Assembly: GCA_000711775.1 (NCBI GenBank)
Contig: ARYC01000056.1
Location: 186,001-250,000, forward strand
Reading direction: 5' to 3'
DNA: 64,000 nt
Origin: Oxytricha trifallax
Taxonomy: Eukaryota; Ciliophora; Spirotrichea; Sporadotrichida; Oxytrichidae
The notes beneath the pieces are model-generated. The model saw nothing but the letters and a program-made list of their open reading frames with translations, was not told where the DNA came from and made no database searches. A program made the position numbers and the translations under genes. Shown in pieces: positions 44,697 through 55,975 of the stretch. The first letter of the stretch is position 1. Each line of letters starts with the position of its first letter.

Positions 44697-46990
44697 AATA
44701 ATTCCCAAATAAATTATCTAAAGAGGATAATTAGATATTTGATCATATTTTAAGAGACACGTTTAAAAGTGAATAAGCTATTCAATCGTTGGGATAGAAT
44801 ACTTAGATTATCATGAGAAAATAAAATCAAATCAAAATTTATATATAAATGTGTTAAAAATAATATGATATATGGAAAATAAGTTATTATCCGGCCTAAA
44901 TTAATTAAATTTTTAACATTATGTTACTAAACTTTATTTGTTTTTAAAAACCATAGAAATAACAAATTATTTGTAATTTTAGATTAATGATAATCTAATG
45001 AAATGCATTAAGTAATCACTTGAAGAAAAATAATAAGATATGCCAGAGGTCTTAATTAAGTCAGTTTGTTAACTTTATGAAATATCTTAGGTTAAGCATG
45101 GAATAATTATAGTGGGTAAAGCCTAAACAGGGAAATCAACTGTCATTCAGACTTTAAAAGACTCACTCAATAAAAGCTCATAAAATGAACTTGATTTATT
45201 GGTATTGTAATAAAGAAAAACTAGACTCAAAGAAATAGCTAAAGATATTGATGAGCTCAATAGAACTAGAGGTTCATTCAAAAGGTAGGGAACATAAAAA
45301 ATGATACAAAGATAAATTAATATACCTTAACTTTTTATAAAATGAGACAGAGTTAGCTAAGTGTGAATAGCTATGCTTCAGATTCTATTTAAAGAAAGCA
45401 GTTTATGGGTCAAGAATCCATGACACAGAATGCAAAAAATATACTGTCTGAGGTTTACAAGAAGACCAAACTAACCGAGTAAGAACTTGCTGAATTACAA
45501 AACTAATTAATGATTTAAGAAGTCATCTCTTAACAGATTAATCCAAAATCTATGGAAATGACAGAGCTTTTTGGAAGTTTTGAAGATGAAACTCATTCAT
45601 GGATTGAAGGTATTTTTCCCAAAATCTTCAGAGACTTTGCAACAAGCCTTTCTAAAAAGAGAAAATGGATTATATTTGATGGTCCTATTGATAGTCTATG
45701 GGTTGAAAATCTAAATTCTATATTGGATGACAATAAGAAAATGAGTTTAGCCAATGGAGAATCTGTGTTCATGTCCACTTATATGACAATTATGCTTGAG
45801 ACTGACAATTTAACAAATACAACACCAGCAACAGTCAGTAGATGCGGTTTAATATACTTATAACCTCACACCCTTGTAAAGCCCAAGATGCTTTTTAATT
45901 CTTGGCTTAGAAAACTACCAAATATTCTCAAAGAGTATCAAAGTGAAATTGAAGCGTAAGCCTGTAGTCTTTTAAAAATTGCCTTCAAAGTATTTGATTC
46001 AAATAAGGAGAGAAATAACTTAATTTACAGTTAGATAAATCAACTCTGGATTATCAAAACTTTTCTATCATTGCTAGAATCGTTGATTAGTGATTATAGA
46101 GAGTATGATAACAAAATGGAAAACAAAAACAACCCTCGTTTGCTTGAAGAATAAACAAAAAGAGAGACTATTAAGATTAATGATCAAGGAATAGATTCAA
46201 ATTTAATTACTCAAGTCTAGTCCAAGATAAATTTAATACTGTTTTTGTCTGTTTAGATTATTTATCATTTAAATTTAGCTCTTTCAAGTGTCAAATCAGA
46301 TATATAACTTAATAGCACTTAAGATATTGGAAACATTAAAAGTACTTAAAGACATCCTATGAATAGATTTATGATTGATGAGATTAGATAAGAAAATGCA
46401 ATAAAGTTTATACCTATTTGGATTGAAGCAGCTATTTTAACTGCTGTCATTTGGAGTTTCGGCTCAATATTAAATGAGACAGGAAAGAGAGAGCTAGATT
46501 AAGAAATCAAGGACTTGCTTATTTAGTACAAATCAGACTTTGCAACTTACTAAAAAATTAAAAAGAAAAATTAGCAGTAGCAGATGACTTTAAATACTTA
46601 AGAAAATTAGGATAGTAAGAAAATCATCAAAGAAAGTAAAATGGAAGAAAGTCCTGATCATAATAAAGATCTTTCAACACCTAGAATTATAGCAAACTAA
46701 AATTTAGAAAACCAATTTAGCTTGGATTTTGATGATTTTATTTCTAATGAAATCCTTTTTATTTCAGAGTTTCCAGTTACATAGTAGTAGAGCATATTTG
46801 AAGTTTACTTTTCTTTTGATCAATCAAATTGGTAAAAGTTTAATGTTGAAAGAGACATTAATTCAGCAATAGTTTAGTATCATAATCTACCGGACTCAAT
46901 TAAAAGAGTACAAAATATTTATGTTCCAACAAATGAGACAATAAAGTACCAATACTTACTAGAATGCTATGCAACTCAAAATATATCCAC
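44697..46990 (+). CDS. Dynein AAA2 and linker to AAA3 (block C, part 2)
   Basis: KLSKEDNQIFDHILRDTFKS, then after an eliminated segment INDNLMKCIKQSLEE and the AAA2 P-loop GKAQTGKST (45115-45141). A 62-base intron lies at 45285-45346. Walker B region: WIIFDGPIDSLWVENLNSIL then DDNKKMSLANGE, and sensor region [16 protein letters not shown]. This follows the dynein AAA2 consensus ([32 protein letters not shown]). The stretch after 46100 is the AAA2-AAA3 helical linker, with an insert rich in Lys/Gln around 46550-46650. Confidence 0.92.
44803..44986 (+). other. Unscrambled eliminated segment with 8-bp pointer TTAGATTA
   Basis: TTAGATTA occurs at 44803-44810 and 44979-44986. Deleting one copy and the DNA between joins GQNTQ to INDNLMKC in frame, in the correct dynein context before AAA2. 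The interior is AT-rich, has no GT-AG ends at these points, and reads without dynein similarity. Confidence 0.7.
45285..45346 (+). other. Intron in dynein block C (62 nt)
   Basis: GTAGGG...AAATGAG; removal joins RGSFKR to QSQLSVNSYASD in frame within the AAA2 insert. Confidence 0.6.
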
Positions 46991-47950
46991 CATTCTTATC
47001 GGTGCTTCAGCGAATGGTAAAACTTCCTTGATTAGAGATCTTAAATTAATTTCATATTTTAATCACTTATTCATACAAGCCTTTTAGTTCTCGAACAAGT
47101 TCATGCTTGACCATCTAACTTTTTCAAGCTCAACTAAAAGTGACATGGTGAAAAAGACTATGGAGAGAAAATTAGAGCAATATACAGAAGATGGTACTAG
47201 ATACTTGAGGCCTACGAAAGATAAACATCTTATTATCTATATAGATGATATACACATGCCTAGTATGGATCAATATGGACAGTAATCCGCTAATGAATTA
47301 CTAAGGGACTATTTCAAATTTGGTGGATGGCATCAATGCTCAACTAAAAACTTTAGAAAGGTGCAAGATGTAACAATCTTCACAGTGCTCTCTACAATAA
47401 GTAATGCCTTCTCATAGTATGGGGGATCAGGGAATAGTTAAAGGCCTTAAGTTACAGAAAGATTGCTTCATAATTTTGCTTTGATTGGATTAGATGATAT
47501 GAAAAGAAGTACAGTTAAGTCTCTGTTTTAGATATTGCAGATCTTTTTATCTTTATTTTTTGTTCTATACTATAAATTAATGTAAAATAGCAATAATAAC
47601 AGGGTTAATTGCACTTTAATGGCCTTCTGAAATGTAATAAAATTAATCTAGAGTTATATCTTACATCCTTGAAATTTATACAAATATTTAAGATAATTTG
47701 AAGTAGACTCCCATGAAAGTTCACTACCAATTCAATATGAAAGATTTACTAAAAGTATGCAATGGTTTGATGCTTGTGGAATCTAACTATTTAAAAAACT
47801 AAGAAAATTTAATGAAATTGGTTTATCATGAATGCTTGAGAGTATATGGAGATAAAATAATAATTGATAAGGACTAATAATGGTTGTCAGAGAGACTTAA
47901 GGAATTAGCGTACAAGCATTTTGAAATAAATAAACTTTAGATAGTTCCTA
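46990..47950 (+). CDS. Dynein AAA3 (block C, part 3)
   Basis: P-loop GASANGKTS (47001-47027), a variant of the usual G-ESGTGKT but with Lys-Thr kept. Walker B IIYIDDIHMPSMDQYGQQ and ELLRDYFKFGGWHQCSTKNF, DVTIFTVLSTI, GNSQRPQVTERLLHNFALIG follow the dynein AAA3 consensus (VDDVNMP...YGAQPPIELLRQ...GG). After an interruption at about 47525-47700 come MKVHYQFNMKDLLKVCNGLM and KLVYHECLRVYGDKIIIDKD, the AAA3 lid (TPAKSHYTFNLRDLSRVFQG ... LWxHExxRVF). Confidence 0.92.
47525..47700 (+). other. AT-rich interruption in dynein AAA3
   Basis: Separates VKSLFQIL from the TPMKVHYQFNMKDL segment, which are near neighbours in dyneins. Boundaries not resolved between intron and eliminated segment. Confidence 0.55.
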
Positions 47951-47999
47951 CATTTTTTAATTAAATTAATTGAAAAGAGTTTACTCCTGCCAAATCTGA

Positions 48000-49010
48000 A
48001 AATACTAGTAGACAAAGCTCACAGTTGTAAAAAGTAAGAAAGTAAAGTACAATTAGAGATAAATCATAAAATTCTGCCATAAGCGAGCCTGAATTCCCAA
48101 TTAAGGACTAATAAAACCTATATTTTTCTATTTTCAATCAAGAAGTAGAAGGGTATTATGTTGAGATAGACAGCATGGCAAAAGTATAAGAAATAATTGA
48201 GAAAATGCTTTTTAAATATAATGATTCTACAGAGAGATAACATATGAACTTAATTGAATTTATAAGCAAAATGTTATCATTTAATTTCAGTTATTAATTA
48301 ATAATTGACCCTTTTAAACTTGATTCTATTTACAGATATCAATAAGGTACTTTTCAAAATGCTTAGAATCATGAGTATAAGAAAAAAGTTGTTTTAAATT
48401 AAGAATATTAATTTTACTATACTTCAAATGGACACATGCTGCTGATTGCTCAAAAAGGTTCTGGAATAACTCCTTTACAAAAATTAGCAAGTTTTGCATT
48501 AGGATTTTATCATAAAAATTTGGAATTAATCCCAGGTTTCACTATAGATGAATGGCGAGGAGAGCTTTAAAAACTTCTTGTAAAAGCTGGATAAGAGGAT
48601 AAACCTGTTGTCTTAAGCGTAGACCAATTTTCAATTCAATTTGATTAATAGTACGATGATCTACAATGTATACTCAACAATATAAAGATTTATTTTACAA
48701 TAAAAAATAATCATGCAATCGATTATAACATAAGCAGCGATGTAATGTCCCCTTAAGAAATCGACTAATCTTTAAGTTTCATTCATTAGCAATTTGAAAT
48801 GGAAAGAATTGAGAAAATTAACAAAAGCCTGAATATATTAAATTCTTCTAGGGTTGGAGATAGCAGCAACAATGCTGAACTTTCTAAAAATAAAAAACAA
48901 AACTTAATGTCATAGTTCTAAACATCGGGACTATACCAAATACTTTAACAACCTGATCTATAAGCATAGCTGTATTCATACTTTATAAAAGAATTTTACT
49001 ATATATATGC
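48000..49010 (+). CDS. Dynein AAA4 with degenerate ATP site (block C, part 4)
   Basis: The AAA4 P-loop segment reads HMLLIAQKGSGITPLQKLAS where dyneins have GVGGSGK/RQSLTRLAS: the key Lys/Arg is Ile (codon 48466-48468). The Walker B segment is VVLSVDQFSIQFDQQYDDL, also off consensus. Preceding sequence includes FNQEVEGYYVEIDSMAKV. After AAA4 there is a Ser/Asn/Gln-rich stretch (LNSSRVGDSSNNAELSKN) and a helical region to about 49010. The site is probably non-nucleotide-binding; whether it is functional structurally cannot be judged. Confidence 0.85.
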
Positions 49011-49039
49011 TTAACAAATATGAATTTTAAAATGATTTG

Positions 49040-50520
49040 ATACTTTTTGAAAAGAGTAAAGCACAATTTTCACATTATTCTAACATACTCCCCATCAGGG
49101 GAAAACTTTAAATAAAAATTACTAAAACATTAAAGCTTTCTATCAAATTGCACAGTGGTTTGGCTTTAAGACTTCTCAGATTAAGCTTTAGAAGATTTAG
49201 GTTAACATTTCATAGAATATTCAGAATAGCATGATTTAGGAAAACATAACGGAGATCAGTAAAAAGATTCATTTTTATATTAATAAGAATTAGAAATAGT
49301 AAAAGGAAAGCAAGAAAATGATGTAGTCAATAAGAAAGTGCTTTAATCTTGCATTAAAATGTTCCAAGATTCTAAAGATATGGCAAAGAAATTTCATTCG
49401 CAAACCGATTAAGTCATGTACTTTACCACATCTCACTTTTTAGGGATGTTTTTAAATTATAAACGACTCTATGATGAGAGAAGAAAGAATGTTACAGATA
49501 TTCAAAAGAGATATGAAAACGGACTAGAGAGAATCAGAGTGACTTAAATAGCTATATAAGAGTATCACTTAGAATTGGAATCTAAATTGCCACTCATTTA
49601 AGAGAAGTAAAAATCTCTTATAAGTTTGATTGAAGAAATTGAACAATAATTCTTGCAAATAAAGAAAGACAGAGATGTTTTGAAGAGAGAAGAATTCTTG
49701 ATCTAGAAAGATTGCGATGACGCTTTTTAAATTAAACTTACTTGTGAATAAGGATTAAATAAAGTTGCTCGCTGCTTTGAATGAACCTGTGAACTCAATA
49801 TAATCATTATCCAAGACATGATCTCAGCGAATTAAGAGCTATGAAAAAACCTCCAAAAGTAATCAAGCTTGTCTTGAAAAATGTCTGTATTTTACTTTAA
49901 GTTCAACCTTAAAGGAAGAAATCTAAGGATGGAATTCATTTCAAAGATTCTTATTGGGCTGCTGCCTAGAGCAAAGATGTACAATTAATTAAAATAATTT
50001 GGTATCATTTTTTAAAGAAATTTCTTTATACTTGGAAACGTAAGATTGCCTGATTTATTGATAGAATACGACAGAAATAAAATATCTCAGGGGATGATGA
50101 TTGAAATTGAAAATGTACTGAGTGATTCTGACTACACTTATGAAAATGCTTATAGAGCTTCAAAAGCAGCAACAGGCATGTTTAAATGGGTTAAAGCTAT
50201 AAGAGATTACTACTACATCTTCTAAGAAATTGAACCAAGACGAGATGCCTTTATGCTTTCTGAAAAACAATTTTCTTAAATTTATACTCATTTTTAAACA
50301 GCATTCTATCAAACAGGAAGAACTCCAAGCCAAACGAAAAGAGCTTTTTCTTTTGGAAGATCGTTTGAAAGTCTTGCAAGAATAACTTGATTAGAAAGAT
50401 CAAGAGATTGAGGAACTAAAAATATAAATTTAAGATTGTAAAACAAGAAAAAAGAGGGCAGATACTTTATTGAAAGGTTTAAGCAGTGAAAAATAGAAAT
50501 GGATCGTATGCACAAGAATG
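49040..50520 (+). CDS. Dynein AAA4 end, stalk and microtubule-binding domain (block C, part 5)
   Basis: FLSNCTVVWLQDFSDQALED matches the FPSLVNCTTIDWF..WP..AL motif; YFTTSHFLGMFLNYKRLYDE begins the first stalk helix, followed by long coiled coil (ENGLERIRVTQIAIQEYHLE). Then, after a short interruption near 49785, DLSELRAMKKPPKVIKLVLK and NVCILLQVQP give the microtubule-binding domain start, KDSYWAAA, then LPDLLIEYDRNKISQGMMIE and YRASKAATGMFKWVKAIRDY YY. The second stalk helix resumes at about 50300 (EELQAKRKELFLLEDRLKVL) after a short intron ending TTTTTAAACAG. Confidence 0.9.
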
Positions 50521-50968
50521 CTTGCAAGTAAATACTTGACAGTAACTGGAGATGTCTTGCTTAGTTCTGCCTTCATTTCTTTGCTCTCTGGTTTCACCCA
50601 GAAATACAGAAATAAACTAATCAAGAAATGGAAGAATCTCTTAAACGATAATGGCTTACCAGTTAGCGATAACTTTAACTTTAATGATTTATTTGGAGAT
50701 CAAATGAAAATAAGAGCATGGCAGTTAAAAGGATTGCCCTCGGATCAACCTTCAATTAATAATGCGATAATCATGGAAAAATCAAAGAAGTATTGCATAT
50801 GTATAGACTATTAGTACCAAGCTATGAATTGGCTTAAGAATTAGTACTATGATTAGGGATTGATTAACTTGAAGTATGGCGATTAACATTTCAAAAAGAG
50901 TCTAGAAATTGCAATTGAAATGGGAAAACCAGTTATGGTTGACAATATAGAGGATAAGATATAGTTTT
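50518..50968 (+). CDS. Dynein AAA5, first part (block C, part 6)
   Basis: LTVTGDVLLSSAFISLLSGF then TQKYRNKLIKKWKNLL, LFGDQMKIRAWQLKGLPSDQ PSINNAIIMEKSKKY, IDYQYQAMNWLKNQY and LEIAIEMGKPVMVDNIEDKI. This is the AAA5 consensus (TGDVLIASGFVAYLGPFT, IRxWxIxGLPxDxxSxxNGIIV, DPQxQAxxWIKN, LExAIxxGxPVLLENVxExxD). The reading stops near 50968 at a 690-bp interruption. Confidence 0.92.
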
Positions 50969-50969
50969 A

Positions 50970-51660
50970 ATTTTTATTTTAAAAATATATTTATATTTTA
51001 TAGACATCACACTCTACTCATTTAAACCTAAAATAAGACTATAAAAAAATATTAGAAAGCTTCTATGATTTAATAATAAGAATTTTTATAGTTATTTATT
51101 TAGTAAAAAAAATATTATATTTTCATTTAATTGTTTTGTTCTAAAATATCTAATTTTCTTAAAAATTAATATTGTAGGAATACATTTGATTTGGGAAAAT
51201 AATTAATAATTAGCAAATAAATATTTAAAATTCGTGGCAGTTAACTTTCTTGAAACCTACTCAATATGATACTTGTTTGAAAGAGAATTCAAAATTAGCT
51301 GGACTTTACTATTGGCGGTAACCCTCTATCGCATCCTTGGAGTGAGATAACTTGAGTTTAATTTTGGTGATTTATTTAATTGATTTTAATGCCAAAATTA
51401 AACTCAAGTTATCTCACTCCAAGGATGCGATCGCCAATAGTAAAGTCCAGCTAATTTTGAATTCTCTTTCAAACAAGTATCATATTGAGTAGGTTTCAAG
51501 AAAGTTAACTGCCACGAATTTTAAATATTTATTTGCTAATTATTAATTATTTTCCCAAATCAAATGTATTCCTACAATATTAATTTTTAAGAAAAGGTTT
51601 TCAGACTTTTATTGCTACAAAAGGAAATCATAAAACATGGAAATTAAAGACTAATTAATT
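50970..51660. other. Large interruption in AAA5 carrying a palindrome
   Basis: Non-coding DNA between VMVDNIEDKIQ and [12 protein letters not shown] of AAA5, which are close neighbours in all dyneins. The left part is AT-rich; the right two thirds is the near-perfect inverted repeat listed separately. The right edge has a TTTTTGCAG acceptor-like end. It could be an eliminated segment, or an intron that has gained a foldback element. Confidence 0.75.
51154..51595. repeat. Near-perfect palindrome, 204/214-bp arms
   Basis: 51154-51367 is the reverse complement of 51392-51595 over the full arm, with one 10-base insertion (GTAACCCTCT at about 51331) in the left arm, and a 24-base spacer. No other mismatch was found by eye. 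Neither arm reads as dynein or any protein I recognise. The composition is higher in GC near the centre than the flanks. Confidence 0.95.
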
Positions 51661-54026
51661 TTTGCAGGAAAACCTTTAAATTTGATAAGAACTTTGACTT
51701 ATTTTTAGTGTCACATGCCAAGAGTCCTCATTTCGATGTGCATGTTTCAAATTTAACGACAATGGTTAATTTTTATGTTACTTTTGATGGACTCCAGCAA
51801 TAATTATTATCACTTGTCGTCGCTAATGAAAGATAAGATCTTGAAGAAAGATTTGTTGAAAATACCAAGGAGGCATTTGAGAATATTAAGGGTTTGAAAG
51901 ACATTGAAAATGCCATTTTATCGCAATTAAATGTTGATATTAATTAGCTACTTGCTAATGATGTTCTGATCAAGACTTTGAATTAGTCAAGAATTTAAAA
52001 AAAAGCTATAGTTATTTTATATAAGAACCACAGCTGAACTGATAGCTATGAAGTTAAAGACTATAAATCAATCGTCACAGTTTATGTAAAAATCTAGAGA
52101 TTTGTTCTCTCCAGTGTCTAAAAGAGCCTCCTTGCTATATTTTGTTATCGCTGATTTGTCCAAAATAAATCACATGTATCAATTCTCACTTTCATGGTTT
52201 ACGAAGCTTTTTCTCAAATCCATGTAAATTACAAACTAGCTCAGACCTAATGAAGACATGAAATAACTAAACTAAAGCGTAAAATCTTCAATAGCTTTTA
52301 CAAAGAAGAAATTCTCATAAGCCGAAAGAATTGATTTACTGATTAATACTTTCACTCAGGAACTTTACAAGAAAGTTTGTGCTTCAATATATGATTAAGA
52401 CCGAATGCTTGTCACATATTTAATGACTTTTAGAGTGCTTGAATTTGAAGAATATTTAGATAAAAACTTATATTAATTCTTAAGGGGAAAAAATAATTTT
52501 GTTATTTATTCTATATTGCATTAATTATTATTAAAATTCAATTAAATTTCCCTATTTTTGTTGATGGGTCCTAAGGTTTAATAAGATAAATAAGAAAATA
52601 CTGATGAATTTTCTTAACATAAGATCAGTTGGCTTAATCAAAAAAATTACAGTGATTTGAAAATCCTTTCAACCCTCAATCCCTTCACTTAATAGAACTT
52701 AATTGATTCCTTGAAAGATAATTCCCAAGAGTGGAATGACTATTATGAATTGAGCTAATACTCCTTCGATGATCTCCCTAATAAATCCAAGTTAAATCTT
52801 GCACCTATGCTACCACAACTTCACGATGATAGACAAGATAATTCAGGAATGTTGAATGAAATAGCTAATTAATCAGTAGAGGAACGAAATAATTAAGATA
52901 CTGATGATGACAATAATAGACTACTCACTAGAAACGTTAGTTCCGTGCTCAATGATGAGGAACTTTGGCGAGTGTCTTCAGATAGTGAAGATGAGGAGCA
53001 GTAGATCAATAAGTACAACTATAGAAAGCAAAATCTGGGAGGAGGCTTAGATGAAGACGAAAACTAATTCTTGAATGAAGAGGAAGAAATGGCGTAATAT
53101 ATGCTTGAAACCACTCCATAGATGGTCAGCTAATACAACCAAAACGACTAAAAGTAAACTGATTTTATTAAGTAAACTAAGCAAGAATACGAGATGAGGG
53201 CTAAAAAGGAACTTGTACTCAAGTCATTGGTTGAGCTTTGCGTCCTTCGATGCATCAGGCCAGATAAGATAAATGAAAGTATAAACAAATTTCTGCAAGT
53301 AGTAATTAACACTGAATACACAAGTTTCTCTCAAGATATCCTCACAACTTATCAAAATACAAACTAAAAGTAAGAATTTTATCAATTGAAATCGTTTTCT
53401 TATGTTATTTCTTATAGTAAGGCAAAATTATCGAGTGCTGCGAAGTTGAAATAAACTTCTTAACCTAAAACAAAAGTGAGTAATTTTATTGGCCTCTTGA
53501 AAGAAGCATATGACGAATCATCCAAGAGTACACCTATTTTCTTCTTAATAACTCATTGTAAGATAAGTTTTTTAATTAACTCATGAAATAGCTGTTCATG
53601 TTTATGCAATCCTCAATGATTTGTAAAAAGCATATCCTGACTATCATCAAACCAAGTTGCAGTATTTATCTCTTGGTAGAGGTTTAGAAAAGAAAGTTGA
53701 AGATAAAATTACCAAAGCAGCTTAGGCAGGAGAGTAATCCATAATATTCTTAATCATTATCTATTTTAGTTGGCTGCTAAACCAATTTCTTTTAATTAAA
53801 TTATAGTATTCTCAATGATTAGTTTACTAGAGAACTTACACTTGGTAATAGAATGGCTTCCTAAACTCGAAGAAATAATAATGAAGCTTGATAGAAATGA
53901 AGTAAATTCAAAATTTAGACTGTGGTTGTCAAGTGTATCAGTAAATAACTTCCCAGCGAATATTTTATAATTGTCCATTAAAGTGGCTCTATAACCTCCT
54001 AGGTAATACTTTAGTCTTTCATAAAT
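51661..54026 (+). CDS. Dynein AAA5 end and AAA6 (block C, part 7)
   Basis: [58 protein letters not shown] match the AAA5 end (TxKxxNPHYxPEVxxKVTxxNFxxTxxGLxxQLLxxVVxxERPDLEE). Then [28 protein letters not shown] and AAA6 pieces: [77 protein letters not shown] and IKVALQPP. An acidic Asn/Asp/Glu-rich insert sits at about 52830-53100, longer than usual. Short AT-rich interruptions occur near 52500, 53550 and 53720. The block ends at the pointer 54013-54026, and in protein order continues at 40526. Confidence 0.92.
54013..54026 (+). repeat. Pointer C/D, first copy (AGTCTTTCATAAAT)
   Basis: Exact 14-bp match with 40526-40539. Reading through it, VALQPPRQYF-SLSQI continues as NFSGLKPIMDRMLN of block D. 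Confidence 0.9.
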
Positions 54027-54066
54027 TAACTATATAATAATTAAAGGACTCAGAATAATATATACA

Positions 54067-54079
54067 TTTAATGAGAGAT
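54067..54079 (+). repeat. Pointer A/B, second copy (TTTAATGAGAGAT)
   Basis: Exact 13-bp match with 40474-40486. It starts block B; 40 bp (54027-54066) separate it from the end of block C. Confidence 0.9.
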
Positions 54080-55310
54080 CCTGATTTCCATATTTCACAA
54101 CTTAGTTAGCAAATTTAATCAAGCAACAAAATAAAGCTGTCAAATACACAGACTTTTTACTCAAACAAAAACGCCAACTCTATTATAAATGATTTGTAGT
54201 TGATTAAACTTAGAGATAAGCCATTTATCTTTGTTTAAGCAGTTATTCTTAATAAAGCCACAAACAAATATCGTCATATATTTATTGAATTTACAATTCT
54301 ACTGATAATTTTGTTAAGGAATACCTATTTATAATACTACACCCAAATGGAATCAAGCACGAAGCCAGAACTTGATAAAATAAAGAAAGACTTGATGTCA
54401 ATTGTTTATTCAATGTACGAATCCTTAAAAAATATAGAGAGAGTAGACAAATTAGTCTTCCCTTTGCTTAAATTGGAGTATCCCTGCTTGAACCCACCTG
54501 ACATAAGGAACAACGATAAATTGAAGTTTTACATTAGAACAATTGAAAATGCTATAGATGAGGGATTAGGTAAGAGTTATGATAAGATGGTTGAAATAGA
54601 CAAGTTTGTTGCAATTTTCGAGAAAAAACCTGAAAACATCATTATTGAGTTGAAGAAACGCACATTTGCAATGTAAAATGAACAAGAAAACGAAGAGTAA
54701 TTAAGTAAATAGGGATCATTGAATTCCCTGAGCTAGATTTCTTCAGACTCAGAGGATTATTGTTAAAAAATTTTGAAATAAATTTCATATTTCGATAATT
54801 ATAGAGTCCAAACATTTACAAACACAAAACCTCAATGCTACCTACTCTAGAAAATGCTTCTAAAGGCTCCCAAAATTAATAGGAAACGATGTAAAAGTAA
54901 TAGCTAATGTAGCAATAGCAACAGCAAATTCTATAACAGCCTTAAAATCTTGCAATAATAATTGGGCCAGATGTTGCGTTTAGATCTGTAGAAATTGATG
55001 ATAGTCTCTTTGAAGATGAACTAGACAGGTTAAATGGCATGTACTGGCAAATCAAAGAATCAATTCACAACTAATATGATTTTGGCTTTGTATTAATGGA
55101 TTGCATGCCTTTCAAAGAAAAGATACTTAAACATCTCAAGAGTCTCATTGATCATTTGGTATCTTATTCTAAGAAAGAGTTTCTCAATAAATTGAACAGC
55201 ATCTAAAATGATGTTAACAGCGTATAAAATAAACTGGAAGAAAGTGTTTATAGTATAGATGATGTGATATTGCTCTTGGATTCAGTCAAAATAGTATAAA
55301 AATTCGAAAT
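54067..55310 (+). CDS. Dynein tail (block B, part 1)
   Basis: From the pointer: PDFHISQLSQQIQSSNKI, then a tail segment MSIVYSMYESLKNIERVDKL VFPLLKLEYPCLNPP, corresponding to the 'IYDxMIxAVxxVPRVExxLY...LxPxI' segment of inner-arm dyneins. A Gln run written with all four Gln codons lies at about 54885-54960 (LMQQQQQQQILQQPQ), then DVAFRSVEIDDSLFEDELDR LNGMYWQIKESI and VLMDCMPFKEKILKHLKSLI DHLV, close to the dynein 'VDCxPFKxxLxxH' pattern. A frame change near 54800 marks an unresolved small intron or eliminated segment. Confidence 0.85.
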
Positions 55311-55416
55311 ATGAAAACCCTAAAATACATGAACTTATATAAATAATATAAACTTGAATAATTTTTATAATTAATTTAAGATTTTTGTTTGATATTTTTA
55401 ATTATTATATTTATAT

Positions 55417-55459
55417 GGGACCAAGTAATAAAAGTTTTATATTTTTGCTACTTGGTCCC
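55417..55459. repeat. GGGACCAAGTAG hairpin, copy 1
   Basis: GGGACCAAGTA at the left pairs with TACTTGGTCCC at the right, with an AT-rich loop of about 20 bases. Very similar to the hairpin at 55782-55823. Confidence 0.85.
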
Positions 55460-55781
55460 AATCCTAATATATTAATATAAAATTTATAAATAAAATAAAA
55501 TTAATTCAAATTTGTGACTTAAAATAACATAACGTTTCTATTAATATTAAATGTGATTTATTCGTGCTTACTTATTACAAAATTTATATTTATGTAATGC
55601 TTAAAATTTGATTAGTTTTTTAAAATTTATTGTTATACTAAAAATTAATTTATAGTTTACTCTTTTTCTAAGAATATGAATAAATGAAATGTAAATTTAC
55701 AAGAAAAGTCATTACATTTTTAATTTTAATTCTTTAATAATTCATTTAAAATAATAATTAAATAAATTTAATATAATTATT

Positions 55782-55823
55782 GGGACCAAGTAGAAAAAAT
55801 ATATTAATTTTACTACTTGGTCC
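55782..55823. repeat. GGGACCAAGTAG hairpin, copy 2
   Basis: GGGACCAAGTAG pairs with CTACTTGGTCC across about 18 AT-rich bases. Same stem as copy 1, 365 bases away. Confidence 0.85.
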
Positions 55824-55975
55824 AAAAATAATATATAAATATGTTTAAAATCAAACAAAATTTTAAAATAAAATTATAATAATGCTTTAACTATGATTAT
55901 TAATATTTCTCATGTATTTAAGGTTATATGCATTCCCAATTTTTATCATATTTTAACTGATTATATAGACTAAAT

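Larger units (their letters stand above)
55312..55975 (+). other. Interruption in dynein tail containing two hairpins
   Basis: AT-rich DNA between DSVKI (ending before GTATAAAA) and KPGNKVEEL (after AAATTAAG), both dynein tail. GT-AG removal keeps frame, so it may be a long intron; an eliminated segment is also possible. Contains the two GGGACCAAGTAG hairpins. Confidence 0.6.
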
